Origin: Solirubrobacteraceae bacterium
GTDB taxonomy: Bacteria; Actinomycetota; Thermoleophilia; Solirubrobacterales; Solirubrobacteraceae
DNA length: 64,000 bases
Assembly: GCA_025451035.1 (NCBI GenBank)
Contig: JANWLE010000076.1
Span: forward strand, 1-64,000
Direction of reading: 5' to 3'
A model generated the notes under the pieces. It was not told the origin of the DNA, did not search any database, and worked only from the letters and a program-made list of their open reading frames with translations. The position numbers and the translations under genes were made by a program. The number at the start of each line of letters is the position of its first letter. Within the stretch, counting starts at the first letter, position 1. Positions 23,516-32,189 of the stretch are shown piece by piece.

Positions 23516-25263
23516 CCACGGTAGTGCTTGCGTAGCTTCGCAAAGCGCTCCCATGGCTGGGTGTTGGCGACATCGGCGGCTCTGAGCCACGCGCGGCGAG
23601 CGGTCGCCACACCCCAGCGCATCAGTCCGAGCGTTTCGGTGCGGTGCGCGTCAGAGTTGATCACGATACGCGCCCCGGCCTTTACCGCCGAGCGCGCGTG
23701 CACGTCTGAGAGATCGCGCCGGTCCGGGTTGGCGTTGATCTCGATCATCGTCTGTGTCCGCGCTGCGGCGGCGAAGATCGCCTCGAGGTCCAGCGAGTAG
23801 GGCGCCCGGCGCTCGATCAGCCTGCCCGTCGGATGCCCGATCGCGTCCACGAGCGGATGCTCGATCGCCGCGATGACGCGCGCCGTCATCGCCTGCTCTG
23901 ACATGGAGAAGGCGGTGTGGACGCTCGCGATCACCCAGTCGAGCGCGGCCAAGAGCTCATCGTCGTAGTCAAGCGTGCCGTCGGGGAGGATGTTCACCTC
24001 GCTGCCGGCGAGCAGGCGGATCCCCTCCACACGCTCGTTGACGTCCGCCACGCGCTCTATCTGCTCGCGCAGAGTCGCTGCCGAGACGTGGTTGCCGAAC
24101 CCGTGTGAGGCGGAGTGGTCAGTGATCGCGAGGTACTCGTAGCCGCGCGCGCGAGCCGCGAGCGCCATCTCCTCGATCGTGTTGCGTCCGTCCGAGGCGA
24201 CCGTGTGGCAGTGCAGATCGCCCTTGATGTCTCCCTCGCAGATCAGGGTGGGCAGGCCCTTCCCGTCTGCTGCGGCCGCCTGCAACTCGCCCCGGTCCTC
24301 CCGCAGCTCTGGGGGAATGTAGGCGAGGTCGAGCCGCTCATACACCTGCTGCTCGCTCGCGCACGTCTGCACCGTGCCCGTCGCGTCGTCGAGGATCCCG
24401 TGCTCTGAGACGTGCAGCCCTCGCCGCACCGCCGCTTCGCGCAGCGCCGCGTTGTGCGCCTGCGAGCCGGTGAAGTGCTGCAGCAGGTTGCCGAACTGCT
24501 CCGGCGTCGCGACGCGCAGATCGACTGGCAGGCCGGAGTGGATGCGCCCCCTGGCGCCGGTGGCGCTGACGCTCGAGACGCTCTCGATCAGATCGAGCTT
24601 CGTGAGGCTTGAGGAGATCTGCAGCGGATTGGGGCCGCTCGCGACGAGATCGATGTCCTTGACGCTGTCGACCATCCGCCGCGCCGAGCCGGCGAGCTCG
24701 ACGCGCGTGTGCTCACCGGCTTGCTGGCGCAGCCCGTCGATCAGCGCCTGGCCGATGTCGATCGCTCTCGGCAACAGCAGGCGCGGCGCCGGCCGCTCGC
24801 CAACGCCCTCCTGCAGGGCTGCCAGGACGCCTTGCTCGAACTTCTCGCTGAAGCCGTGCACCGTACGCAGGCGCTGCGCGAGCGCCGCCTCGCGCAGCGC
24901 CTGCAGCGAATCGATCCCGAGCTCGGAGTAGAGCAGCCGGGCGCGCTTGGGGCCGAGACCAGGGAGTCGCGTTACCTCTATGAGGGTCGGCGGGAACTTC
25001 GCGCGAAGCTTCTCGGCCGCGGGAATCGTCCCGGTCTGCGCCAGTGCGAGGATCTTCTCCTGCAGCGTCTTGCCGATCCCCGGGACCTCGGTCGCTCGCC
25101 CCTCGCGGGCGAGCGCGGCCACGGACACCGGCGCTTCGCGTACCGCCCGGGCGGCCTTGCGGTAGGCAAGGACGCGGTGGACGATCGCGCCGTCTAGCTC
25201 ATACAGGTTGCCGAGTTCCTCAAGTGCCTCGGCGATCACCGCGTTTGAGGGCTCTCTGTCCAT
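23512..25263 (-). CDS. polX: DNA polymerase/3'-5' exonuclease PolX
   Basis: A 583-residue bacterial family X polymerase used in gap-filling and base-excision repair. Residues about 1-240 contain the 8-kDa-like and HhH regions (VPGIGKTLQEKI, LPGLGPKRARLLY). The polymerase catalytic acids are in GSARRMVDSVKDIDLV and GLPVDLRV. The C-terminal PHP domain (from about 335) has metal-binding LHCHTVASDGRNT, ITDHSASHG and the final NSDAHRTE, giving exonuclease and phosphatase activity. Length and domain order are standard. The start at ATG 25263 fits the family. Confidence 0.95.
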   Translation of the reverse strand: MDREPSNAVIAEALEELGNLYELDGAIVHRVLAYRKAARAVREAPVSVAALAREGRATEVPGIGKTLQEKILALAQTGTIPAAEKLRAKFPPTLIEVTRLPGLGPKRARLLYSELGIDSLQALREAALAQRLRTVHGFSEKFEQGVLAALQEGVGERPAPRLLLPRAIDIGQALIDGLRQQAGEHTRVELAGSARRMVDSVKDIDLVASGPNPLQISSSLTKLDLIESVSSVSATGARGRIHSGLPVDLRVATPEQFGNLLQHFTGSQAHNAALREAAVRRGLHVSEHGILDDATGTVQTCASEQQVYERLDLAYIPPELREDRGELQAAAADGKGLPTLICEGDIKGDLHCHTVASDGRNTIEEMALAARARGYEYLAITDHSASHGFGNHVSAATLREQIERVADVNERVEGIRLLAGSEVNILPDGTLDYDDELLAALDWVIASVHTAFSMSEQAMTARVIAAIEHPLVDAIGHPTGRLIERRAPYSLDLEAIFAAAARTQTMIEINANPDRRDLSDVHARSAVKAGARIVINSDAHRTETLGLMRWGVATARRAWLRAADVANTQPWERFAKLRKHYRG

Positions 25264-25371
25264 CTCAACAGCGTGACTGATCGCGCCCCGGAGAGCCCCT
25301 CGGGCGCGATCGCTTTCGCCTGGGCGCGCAGCGACAGCGGCGGATTGCGACGCCCCGCAAGGCCGAGGCTC

Positions 25372-25377
25372 TAGGCT
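25372..25377 (+). promoter_or_regulatory. -10 for near-leaderless transcription of the DPM-like gene
   Basis: TAGGCT lies ten bases upstream of ATG 25388, predicting a leader of only a few bases. No ribosome site is visible. Confidence 0.35.
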
Positions 25378-25387
25378 ACGTCGCCTG

Positions 25388-26200
25388 ATGAGCGGCGACG
25401 CCTGGCTGATCCTGCCGACCTACAACGAGAAGGAGAACCTCGAGGCGATGACCGAGGCCGCCTCGGCGGTGCTCGAGACCGCCACCGGCGGGCATTTCAA
25501 AATCCTCGTTGTCGACGACGGCTCGCCTGACGGCACGGGCCAGATAGCCGACCGGCTGGCGGCCACGCACGACTGGCTGGAGGTGCTGCACCGCACCGAG
25601 AAGAACGGCATCGGGCCCGCCTACCTGGCGGGGTTCGCCTACGCGCTGGACCACGGCGCGCGGTGCGCGATCGAGATGGACTGCGACTTCTCGCATGATC
25701 CGGCCGACCTCGCTCGTCTACTGACGGCGATGGAGCAGGGCGCCGACCTGGCGCTCGGCTCGAGGTATGTGCCCGGTGGCGGCGTCGTCGACTGGGGTCT
25801 TCTGCGCCGCTTCATAAGCCAGGGCGGCTCCACCTACGCGCGCTTGGTGCTCGGCCTGGGCGTGCGCGACCTGACGGGCGGGTTCAAGTGCTTTCGCCGC
25901 GAGGTGCTGGAGGCGATTCACTTCGACAGCGTGCGCTCGCAGGGCTATGCCTTCCAGGTGGAGCTGACCTACCGCGCGGTGCGCTCTGGCTTCAAGGTGG
26001 TCGAGGTGCCAATCGTCTTCCGCGATCGCGAGCGGGGACAGAGCAAGATGTCCTGGCGGATCGCCGCTGAGGCGATGTTCGTGGTGCCGCGTCTACGTTT
26101 CGGGCGCCAGCCGCCGACGCCTCCAGCGCTCGCCGCCGCGGAGGTGCTGAGAGGCACAGACGGCGCCGAGGCGGCGGGCGAAGCGGGCACCAGCCGCTAG
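25388..26200 (+). CDS. Polyprenol-phosphate mannosyltransferase-like GT2 enzyme
   Basis: A 270-residue GT2 glycosyltransferase of the DPM1/Ppm1 type, which moves mannose from GDP-mannose to polyprenyl phosphate for use outside the membrane. Motifs are LPTYNEKENL, VVDDGSPDGTG, the DxD-like MDCDFSHDP, GSRYVPGGG, and the acceptor-side TGGFKCFRREVLE and RGQSKMSWRIAAEA. It lacks C-terminal membrane helices, as in soluble or peripheral DPM1 forms, and ends in a variable Ala/Glu tail. The start codon lies just after a -10-like TAGGCT. Confidence 0.9.
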   Translation: MSGDAWLILPTYNEKENLEAMTEAASAVLETATGGHFKILVVDDGSPDGTGQIADRLAATHDWLEVLHRTEKNGIGPAYLAGFAYALDHGARCAIEMDCDFSHDPADLARLLTAMEQGADLALGSRYVPGGGVVDWGLLRRFISQGGSTYARLVLGLGVRDLTGGFKCFRREVLEAIHFDSVRSQGYAFQVELTYRAVRSGFKVVEVPIVFRDRERGQSKMSWRIAAEAMFVVPRLRFGRQPPTPPALAAAEVLRGTDGAEAAGEAGTSR

Positions 26201-26263
26201 GAGGTGCGTGGGCCGGGCAATGTCCGGCTTAGGTCTGCTGGCGCGGCGACCGAAGAGACACCC

Positions 26264-27016
26264 ATGGACAGTTCCGCCTACGCGCTCACCCACGGCCTGC
26301 GCCGCACCCGCTCGACGCTGCGTGACTGGTATGAGCGGCCACTTTCGGTCATCGGCGCCTGGGTGGTGGGCTCGGCTGTAGCCGCCGCCGGACTCCTCGT
26401 CGCTGTGCTGCTCATCTCAGGGCTCGTAGAAAGCTATGTGCAGATCGTCTCGCTGCAGCCTCCCTTCGCGGTCGGCGACGGTTCTGACGTCGCTCGTGTG
26501 CTCGTCAGCAACCTGCTCGTGCTGGCACTGCACGCGATGGCATGCGTGGCGGGGTTCATCGCCGGCAGCTCGCTGCCGCTGCAGGCGCAGGCGCGGCGCG
26601 GCATCTCGCGCTGGGTGCACGAGCACGGCGGGCGGATCGCGATTGCCTTCGTCGTTTGCGCCACGGCCTTCTCGCTGTCAGCGCAGGCCTATGTGCTCGG
26701 CCACACGCTGGCCGGCATCGCCCACTTCCTCAGGGTGTCTCCGGTGACGCTGCTGCTCGGCGTGCTGCCGCACGCCGTGCCGGAGCTGATCGCTCTGTTC
26801 TTGCCGCTGGCGGCATGGATCATCGCCAGCCGGCGTGGGGAGTGGGACCAACTGTTGGCGGCGACGATCGTCACTGTCGCCGTCGCTCTGCCCGTCCTGG
26901 TCGCGGCGGCGTTTATCGAGGTTTACGTATCGCCTCACCTGTTCACGAGCCTCACCGGGATCCATTCGCCGATCGTCCGGCACGTGGATGGCTGGACGGT
27001 CAGCGTCGGCAGGTGA
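26264..27016 (+). CDS. SpoIIM-like (DUF95) membrane protein
   Basis: A 250-residue integral membrane protein with about five or six hydrophobic segments and a C-terminal VAAAFIEVYVSP, the last-helix signature of stage II sporulation protein M-like proteins. The family is widespread in non-sporulating actinobacteria, where its role is not established. ATG 26264 is taken as start; an upstream GTG frame to 26204 would add a hydrophilic stretch that begins at the end of the glycosyltransferase gene. Probably co-transcribed with that gene, 63 bases upstream. Confidence 0.8.
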   Translation: MDSSAYALTHGLRRTRSTLRDWYERPLSVIGAWVVGSAVAAAGLLVAVLLISGLVESYVQIVSLQPPFAVGDGSDVARVLVSNLLVLALHAMACVAGFIAGSSLPLQAQARRGISRWVHEHGGRIAIAFVVCATAFSLSAQAYVLGHTLAGIAHFLRVSPVTLLLGVLPHAVPELIALFLPLAAWIIASRRGEWDQLLAATIVTVAVALPVLVAAAFIEVYVSPHLFTSLTGIHSPIVRHVDGWTVSVGR

Positions 27017-27028
27017 GCTGTACGGGGC

Positions 27029-27057
27029 TTCAAACGCCATGCTTCATTTTGTATAGT
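27029..27057 (+). promoter_or_regulatory. trxA promoter
   Basis: TTCAAA (27029-27034) and TATAGT (27052-27057) are spaced by 17 bases, giving a good sigma70-type promoter with the start point about 27064 and an AGGAGA ribosome site at 27079-27084. Confidence 0.65.
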
Positions 27058-27091
27058 GAAGTCCAAGGCAAACTAGTCAGGAGAAGAGCCC

Positions 27092-27421
27092 ATGGCAGGC
27101 AATCTGGCCGAAGTCACAGACGCCAACTTTCACGCCGAGGTGATTGAATCGCCCACGCCGGTGCTCGTCGATTTCTGGGCGCCGTGGTGCGGCCCCTGCC
27201 GTGTCGTGGCCCCGGTGCTCGAAGAGATCGCCTCCGAGCGTCAGGATCTGCGCATCGTCAAGCTGAACATCGACGAGAACCAGCAGACGGCGGCGAGCTT
27301 TCAGGTGCTCTCGATCCCGACGATGATTCTGTTCAAGGGTGGAGCGCCGGCAAAGACGATCATCGGCGCCTATCCGAAGCGCAAGATCGAGGCCGAGCTG
27401 GAGCCCGCGCTGGCGGCCTAG
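27092..27421 (+). CDS. trxA: Thioredoxin
   Basis: A 109-residue thioredoxin, the general cytoplasmic disulfide reductant. The active site is WCGPC (Cys33, Cys36), and the conserved cis-Pro is in SIPTMILFKGG. Length and fold are standard with no extension. It has its own promoter and ribosome site. A thioredoxin partner would also be needed by the CysH-type reductase at 61092-61772, though the genes are far apart. Convergent with ileS. Confidence 0.97.
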   Translation: MAGNLAEVTDANFHAEVIESPTPVLVDFWAPWCGPCRVVAPVLEEIASERQDLRIVKLNIDENQQTAASFQVLSIPTMILFKGGAPAKTIIGAYPKRKIEAELEPALAA

Positions 27422-27457
27422 GCGCCAGCAGAAAGCGGGCCGGGACGCCGGCGGCGC

Positions 27458-30400
27458 TCAGTCGCGCTCGCTGCGGGCGAGGGCGATCATCAGCTCTAGG
27501 TCGTCGATCCTGGTCTGCTCGCGGTAGCCCATCGTCGCTTGCGGCTGTCCTGCGATGGTGAGCTCCAGCGCGAGCGTCTCTCCCGCCAAATAGTCGCGGT
27601 GTGCGCTCGCGGCGCTCAGGAGCCGCTCGTCGCCGTCGAGGGAGAGAGCGATACGGTCCTCCACCGCGAGCCCAGCGGTCTTGCGCGCGTTCTGCACCGC
27701 GTGGACGATCTCTCTCGCGTGGCCCTCGCGGCGCAGATCGTCGTCGAGCGCCAACTCCAACGCGACCGCGTGGACTCCCTCCCGCTCGACGCTGTAACCG
27801 TCGGGCGCCTTCATCGTGAGAATCACGTCCTCGGCGGAGAGCGTGTGCTCGCGGCCCGCGACGGCGATGCCGATCCCCTCGCCGTTGCGCACCGCGGCGG
27901 CGACCTTGGCCGGGTCCAGCGCCGCGATCGCCTGCGCGGCGAGCGGCATCTCTTTGCCGAACAACGGCCCCAGTGTGCGGTAGTTGGCCTTCACCTCATA
28001 CTCGCCCAGTTCATCCGCCGCGTGCACGAAACGCACACGCCGCACGTTGAGCTCCTCGCGCACGATCTCGACCATGCGCTCGATCGCGGCTCGCTCCCGT
28101 CCATCGGCGACCACGACCGCCTCCGCCAACGGCTGGCGCACCTTGATCTTGGCTTGTGCGCGAGCCCCCAAGCCCAGTCTCACGGTCTCACGTGCTATCG
28201 CCATCGCCTCTTCCAGCGCGGCGTCCTGCTCAGGCAGCCTCTCGCCGAGCGGGAACTCGCAGAGATGGACGCTGGCGAGGGCGCCGTCGAGGTTGTCGTA
28301 GATCTCGTCCGCGACGAAGGGGCAGAACGGCGCGAGCAGCTTCGAGACGATAAGCAGGCATTCGCGCAGGGTCCCAAACGCCGCGGGGTCACCTTCCCAG
28401 AAGCGCCGCCTGGAGCGGCGCACGTACCAGTTGGACAGCTCGTCGACGAGCCCGGCGATCGCGCGCCCCGCCGTCGTGGCGTCGTATGCGTCCAGGCGCT
28501 CGGCCACCAACTCGGCCGTGTTCGCGGTACGGGAGCGCGCCCAGCGGTCGAGGTCGTCTTCGCCTTGAGCGTGCTCGGCGTCGCTCAACGCGTCTCTGTT
28601 GGCGTGCGCGTACAGGACGTAGAAGAAATAGGTGCTCCAGAGCTGCTTGAGGAAAAGCCGCACGCCTTCGCCGATCGCCTCCTGCGAGAAGCGGTAGCCG
28701 TCCCAGGGCTGCTTGGAGGTGAAGAAGTACCAGCGGAAGGCGTCGGCGCCGTAGGTGTCGAGTACCTGCCAGGGCTCGACCGTGTTGCCCTTGGACTTGC
28801 TCATCTTTTGGCCCTCGGCGTCGAGGATCAGGCCGAGGCAGACCACGTTTCTGTATGGCGCCTGGTCGAACAGCAGCGTCGAGACCGCCAGCAGCGAGTA
28901 GAACCAGCCGCGTGTCTGGTCGAGCGCCTCGCAGATGAAATCCGCCGGGAAGCGCTGTTGGAAGCGATCCTCGTGCTCCAAGGGAGCGTGGTGCTGGGCG
29001 AACGGCATCGCGCCGGAGTCGAACCACACGTCGATCACCTCAGGCACACGGCTCATAGGCTGCTCGCAGCCCTCGTGGGGGCAGGTGAACTGGACCTCGT
29101 CGACGTAGGGACGGTGGTGATCGGCAAGCTCGCTGCCGGAGCGCTCCTGCAGCTCGGCGAAGGACCCGATCGTGTGCGTGTGCCCGCTCGTGCAGCGCCA
29201 CACCGGCAGCGGCGTGCCCCAGTAGCGCTCCCTGGAGATGGCCCAGTCGACGTTATTGGACAGCCAGTCGCCGAAACGGCCGTGCTTGATGTGGGGCGGG
29301 TGCCAGTGAACGGTCTCGTTGCCGGCGAGCATCGCCTCGCGCACCCTCGAGGTGGCGATATACCAGGACGGCTTGGCGTAATAGATCAGCGGCGTGCCGC
29401 AGCGCCAACAGTGAGGGTAGGAGTGCTCGTAGTCCTCTCGCTTGAAGAGCAGGCCTTGTGCGGTGAGGTCGTCGATGAGCTCCTGGGTGAGCGCCGGATC
29501 CTTGACGAAACGCCCCTCGTAGGAGCGCCCGTCATGGCTGCGCACCCGTTTGTCATAGGTGCCGTCGGGCTCGACCGGGTTGATGATCGTGTGGGGATCG
29601 GTCGGGTCGATCAGGCCGGCGGCCGTGGCCGCCCTGAAGTCATCCTCGCCGAATGCCGGCGCGATGTGCACGAGGCCGGTGCCGTCCTCGGTCGTCACGA
29701 AGTCGCCCACGATGATCATCGAGCCGCCATCGGGTCCTTCCCTGAAAAGCGGGCCTCGGTAGGAGGCTCCCGCCTCGGTCAGCTCACCACCGGAGAAGCG
29801 CTCGAGGATCTCCGCGTCCTCGCCCAGCACCCGCTCGACCCTCGCGGCCGCCAGGATCAGCGTCTCATCGCCGATCCTGGCTCGCACATACTCGATGTCG
29901 GGGCCAGCCGCCACGGCGATGTTGCCCGGCAGCGTCCACGGCGTGGTCGTCCAGATCAAGAAGGCGTCTTGCGCTTGCACCGGCCCGGCAGGCGCATGGG
30001 CGGGCAGGCGCACGTAGACGGACGGGTCGACGACGTCCTGGTAGCCGAGCGCCACCTCGTGGGAGGACAGCGCCGTGCCGCAGCGCGGGCAATAGGGGAC
30101 GACCTTGTTGCCCTCGTATAGGAGGCCCTTGCGGTCGATCTCCGCGAGAGCCCACCAGACCGACTCGATATAGCTCTCATCCAGCGTGCGGTAGGCGTCG
30201 TCGAGGTCCACCCAGAAGCCGATCCGCTCGGTCAACAGGTTCCACTCCTCAAGGAAGGCGAACACCGACTCCCGGCACTTGGCGTTGAAGGCCTCGATCC
30301 CGTAGCTCTCGATCTCGGCCTTGGAGGAGATGCCGAGCTCCTGCTCCACGCCGATCTCTACGGGCAGCCCATGGCAGTCCCAGCCGCCCTTGCGCTCGAC

Positions 30401-30673
30401 GCGGTAGCCCCGCATCGTCTTGTAGCGCGGATAGATGTCCTTGAAGACCCGGGAGAGCACGTGGTGGGAGCCGGGCCTACCGTTGGCGGTCGGGGGGCCC
30501 TCATAGAAGATCCACTCCGGCGCGCCCTCGCGCATGCGCAGCGACTCGGCGAAAACGTCGCGCTCGCGCCAGCGCGCGAGCACGCTCTGCTCGAGCGATG
30601 GCAGGTCCTGGTGCGCATCGACCTCGCGCGGGGGAATCAAGCGATGGCGCTGTGAAGGCTTCACGGCGGCCAA
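27458..30673 (-). CDS. ileS: Isoleucyl-tRNA synthetase (IleRS2 type)
   Basis: A 1071-residue class I synthetase charging tRNA-Ile. The HIGH-region signature reads PPTANGRPGSHHVLSR, the form seen in the eukaryote-like IleRS2 clade, which is often mupirocin-insensitive. The second ATP motif is KMSKSKGN. The editing domain lies between them, and a long C-terminal domain completes the chain. From spacing it is the last gene of a MerR-MarR-ileS unit, 25 bases after the marR stop. There is no room for the T-box leader often found upstream of actinobacterial ileS. Confidence 0.96.
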   Translation of the reverse strand: MAAVKPSQRHRLIPPREVDAHQDLPSLEQSVLARWRERDVFAESLRMREGAPEWIFYEGPPTANGRPGSHHVLSRVFKDIYPRYKTMRGYRVERKGGWDCHGLPVEIGVEQELGISSKAEIESYGIEAFNAKCRESVFAFLEEWNLLTERIGFWVDLDDAYRTLDESYIESVWWALAEIDRKGLLYEGNKVVPYCPRCGTALSSHEVALGYQDVVDPSVYVRLPAHAPAGPVQAQDAFLIWTTTPWTLPGNIAVAAGPDIEYVRARIGDETLILAAARVERVLGEDAEILERFSGGELTEAGASYRGPLFREGPDGGSMIIVGDFVTTEDGTGLVHIAPAFGEDDFRAATAAGLIDPTDPHTIINPVEPDGTYDKRVRSHDGRSYEGRFVKDPALTQELIDDLTAQGLLFKREDYEHSYPHCWRCGTPLIYYAKPSWYIATSRVREAMLAGNETVHWHPPHIKHGRFGDWLSNNVDWAISRERYWGTPLPVWRCTSGHTHTIGSFAELQERSGSELADHHRPYVDEVQFTCPHEGCEQPMSRVPEVIDVWFDSGAMPFAQHHAPLEHEDRFQQRFPADFICEALDQTRGWFYSLLAVSTLLFDQAPYRNVVCLGLILDAEGQKMSKSKGNTVEPWQVLDTYGADAFRWYFFTSKQPWDGYRFSQEAIGEGVRLFLKQLWSTYFFYVLYAHANRDALSDAEHAQGEDDLDRWARSRTANTAELVAERLDAYDATTAGRAIAGLVDELSNWYVRRSRRRFWEGDPAAFGTLRECLLIVSKLLAPFCPFVADEIYDNLDGALASVHLCEFPLGERLPEQDAALEEAMAIARETVRLGLGARAQAKIKVRQPLAEAVVVADGRERAAIERMVEIVREELNVRRVRFVHAADELGEYEVKANYRTLGPLFGKEMPLAAQAIAALDPAKVAAAVRNGEGIGIAVAGREHTLSAEDVILTMKAPDGYSVEREGVHAVALELALDDDLRREGHAREIVHAVQNARKTAGLAVEDRIALSLDGDERLLSAASAHRDYLAGETLALELTIAGQPQATMGYREQTRIDDLELMIALARSERD

Positions 30674-30698
30674 TTGTAGGCGGGCGCTGCCGTGCGGC

Positions 30699-31166
30699 TC
30701 AGGCGGCGAGCTTGCGGCAGATATTCATCAGCGAGCGCTTCTCCTCGTCATCGAGGACGGAGAAGACCTCGCGCACGCGCCCGGTGTACTGCGGGAACAA
30801 GCGCTCGACGATCTCGCGGCCCGACTCAGACAGCGTGATCACCGCCGCCCTGCGGTCGCTGCTCAAGCGCCGACGCGTGACCAGGCCACGGGCCTGCAAG
30901 GTGGCGATGACCTCGGCGAGGTTGGCCTTTGAGGTGCGCAGCCGCTGGCGAATCGCCCGCAGCTCGAGCTCTCCGCCGGCCGTCAGAAGTAGGAGCAGGA
31001 CCGAGAAGCCGGAGGCGGAGAGCCCTTCCCGCTGAAGTTCCGCAAACAGCGCTCGGCGCAGCGCGGCATCCGCCCGCAGCAGGGACTCGAGCACACGATG
31101 GGCGAGAGGGTCCGCTGGAGATAGAGCCACCTTGCGCCGCGACGCTACCGAGGCGCCCGGACGCAT
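30699..31166 (-). CDS. MarR family transcriptional regulator
   Basis: A 155-residue winged-helix dimeric regulator. The recognition region (IRQRLRTSKANLAEVIATLQARGLVTRRRLSSDRRAAVITLSESGREIV) has the MarR wing with DRRAAVITLS. ATG 31166 is the start that gives normal family length; the frame is open further upstream but overlaps the MerR gene and has no coding character. Its stop lies 25 bases ahead of ileS, and its start is 25 bases after the MerR stop, all on the same strand. Ligand and target are unknown; autoregulation of the ileS unit is a possibility. Confidence 0.87.
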   Translation of the reverse strand: MRPGASVASRRKVALSPADPLAHRVLESLLRADAALRRALFAELQREGLSASGFSVLLLLLTAGGELELRAIRQRLRTSKANLAEVIATLQARGLVTRRRLSSDRRAAVITLSESGREIVERLFPQYTGRVREVFSVLDDEEKRSLMNICRKLAA

Positions 31167-31191
31167 CGCTCTCGCCGGGCGCCGACTGCGA

Positions 31192-32049
31192 CTAGATCGC
31201 AGCGAGCGCGGCGCGCGGCTTCCTCGCCGCGCCGGCGAGGTCAGCGAGATGCGCGCGCAGCTGCTCTGAGGCCGCGATCGCGCCGGGGCCCAGGCGCTGG
31301 ACCGTGCTGGTGGTGCTCTCCGGCACGGCGCCCAAATAGTCAAAGACACGCACTCCCTCGGAGGTGAGCCGCGCGGCGTGCACCAGCCGTCCGATCCGGT
31401 CGAGCTCACCGCGGCAGGCCAGGACGACGGCGTCCGGCGTCAAGGCGCGCAGGGCGTTTGCGAGGCGGCCTGGTTCGAGCTCAACGGGCAGCGTCAGCAC
31501 GCGCAGGCCGCAGCGACGCAGGAACAGCTCCAGCGCCTGCACGTGCAGCGAGTCGGCCTGCAGCGGCGCCGCCGCGTCGAAGATCACCACGCTCTGCTCG
31601 CGCGTCGCTGGCGGAGCGGCACGCTGGATCGCTGCAAGCCAGCAGGTGGCGAAGCGCCATGCGAAACAGTACTCAGGCGAAGCCTGGGGCAGCGCCCCTA
31701 CGGCGGGCAGCAGCACCGACTCGACAGTCCGCTCCACCGAGCGCACAGCGAGGCTCTCCTCCAGCAGGATGTTTGCCTTGTGCTCGTCGAAGGCCGCCAA
31801 CGCCGACTTCAGGCGCGCCGGCGATGAGGGCCCCTCGCCGCGCTCGCGCGCGAGCGAGATGGCCGAGGAGATGTTCTGCGTCTCGGCGAAGGCCTGGCGC
31901 AGCGCCTCGATCTCGCTCAGCTCGAATTGACGGTGCCCGCCCTCGGTGCGCCGCGGGGTGGGGTAAGCGAAGCGGCGCTCCCAGCTACGCAGCGTGTTCG
32001 GGCTGACGCCGAGCATGGTCGCGGCAGCATTTGTGCGGATTAGGCTCAT
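31192..32049 (-). CDS. MerR family regulator, CarH-like without cobalamin ligand
   Basis: A 285-residue regulator. Residues 1-70 are a MerR helix-turn-helix of the CarH/LitR type (GVSPNTLRSWERRF ... RRTEGGHRQF). The rest is a helical bundle plus a Rossmann-like domain in the position of a B12-binding domain. The lower-ligand motif DxHxxG expected before the long helix is not present; at the place of the His the sequence reads DSLHVQA, with an Asp at the expected spacing. The four-helix bundle also lacks the usual W-x-EH pair (PEYCFAWRF). It may have lost cobalamin or light sensing. It is first in the unit with marR and ileS and divergent from an alpha/beta hydrolase. Confidence 0.85.
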   Translation of the reverse strand: MSLIRTNAAATMLGVSPNTLRSWERRFAYPTPRRTEGGHRQFELSEIEALRQAFAETQNISSAISLARERGEGPSSPARLKSALAAFDEHKANILLEESLAVRSVERTVESVLLPAVGALPQASPEYCFAWRFATCWLAAIQRAAPPATREQSVVIFDAAAPLQADSLHVQALELFLRRCGLRVLTLPVELEPGRLANALRALTPDAVVLACRGELDRIGRLVHAARLTSEGVRVFDYLGAVPESTTSTVQRLGPGAIAASEQLRAHLADLAGAARKPRAALAAI

Positions 32050-32189
32050 GGTGAGCAATGTTGAGGATTGAGCCGTTCTGCGCAATCGCCGCAAGCGCCG
32101 GTGCATCCTGACCGATTGCTTGCATGTGAAGGAACGGACGGGGCGACGGCGACGCCTTACGATTTGTGGATGCCCGCCGGTGTGAGCGC

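Noticed and set aside
27539..30121. 860-codon plus-strand open frame opposite ileS
   Set aside because: The ileS frame has the full set of synthetase motifs; this frame has none and is a product of high GC content.
30674..30698. Possible T-box leader for ileS
   Set aside because: Only 25 bases separate ileS from marR, far too short for a T-box.
31167..31409. N-terminal extension of the MarR gene
   Set aside because: The stretch is Arg/Ser/Pro-rich, overlaps the MerR gene, and would make the regulator far longer than its family.
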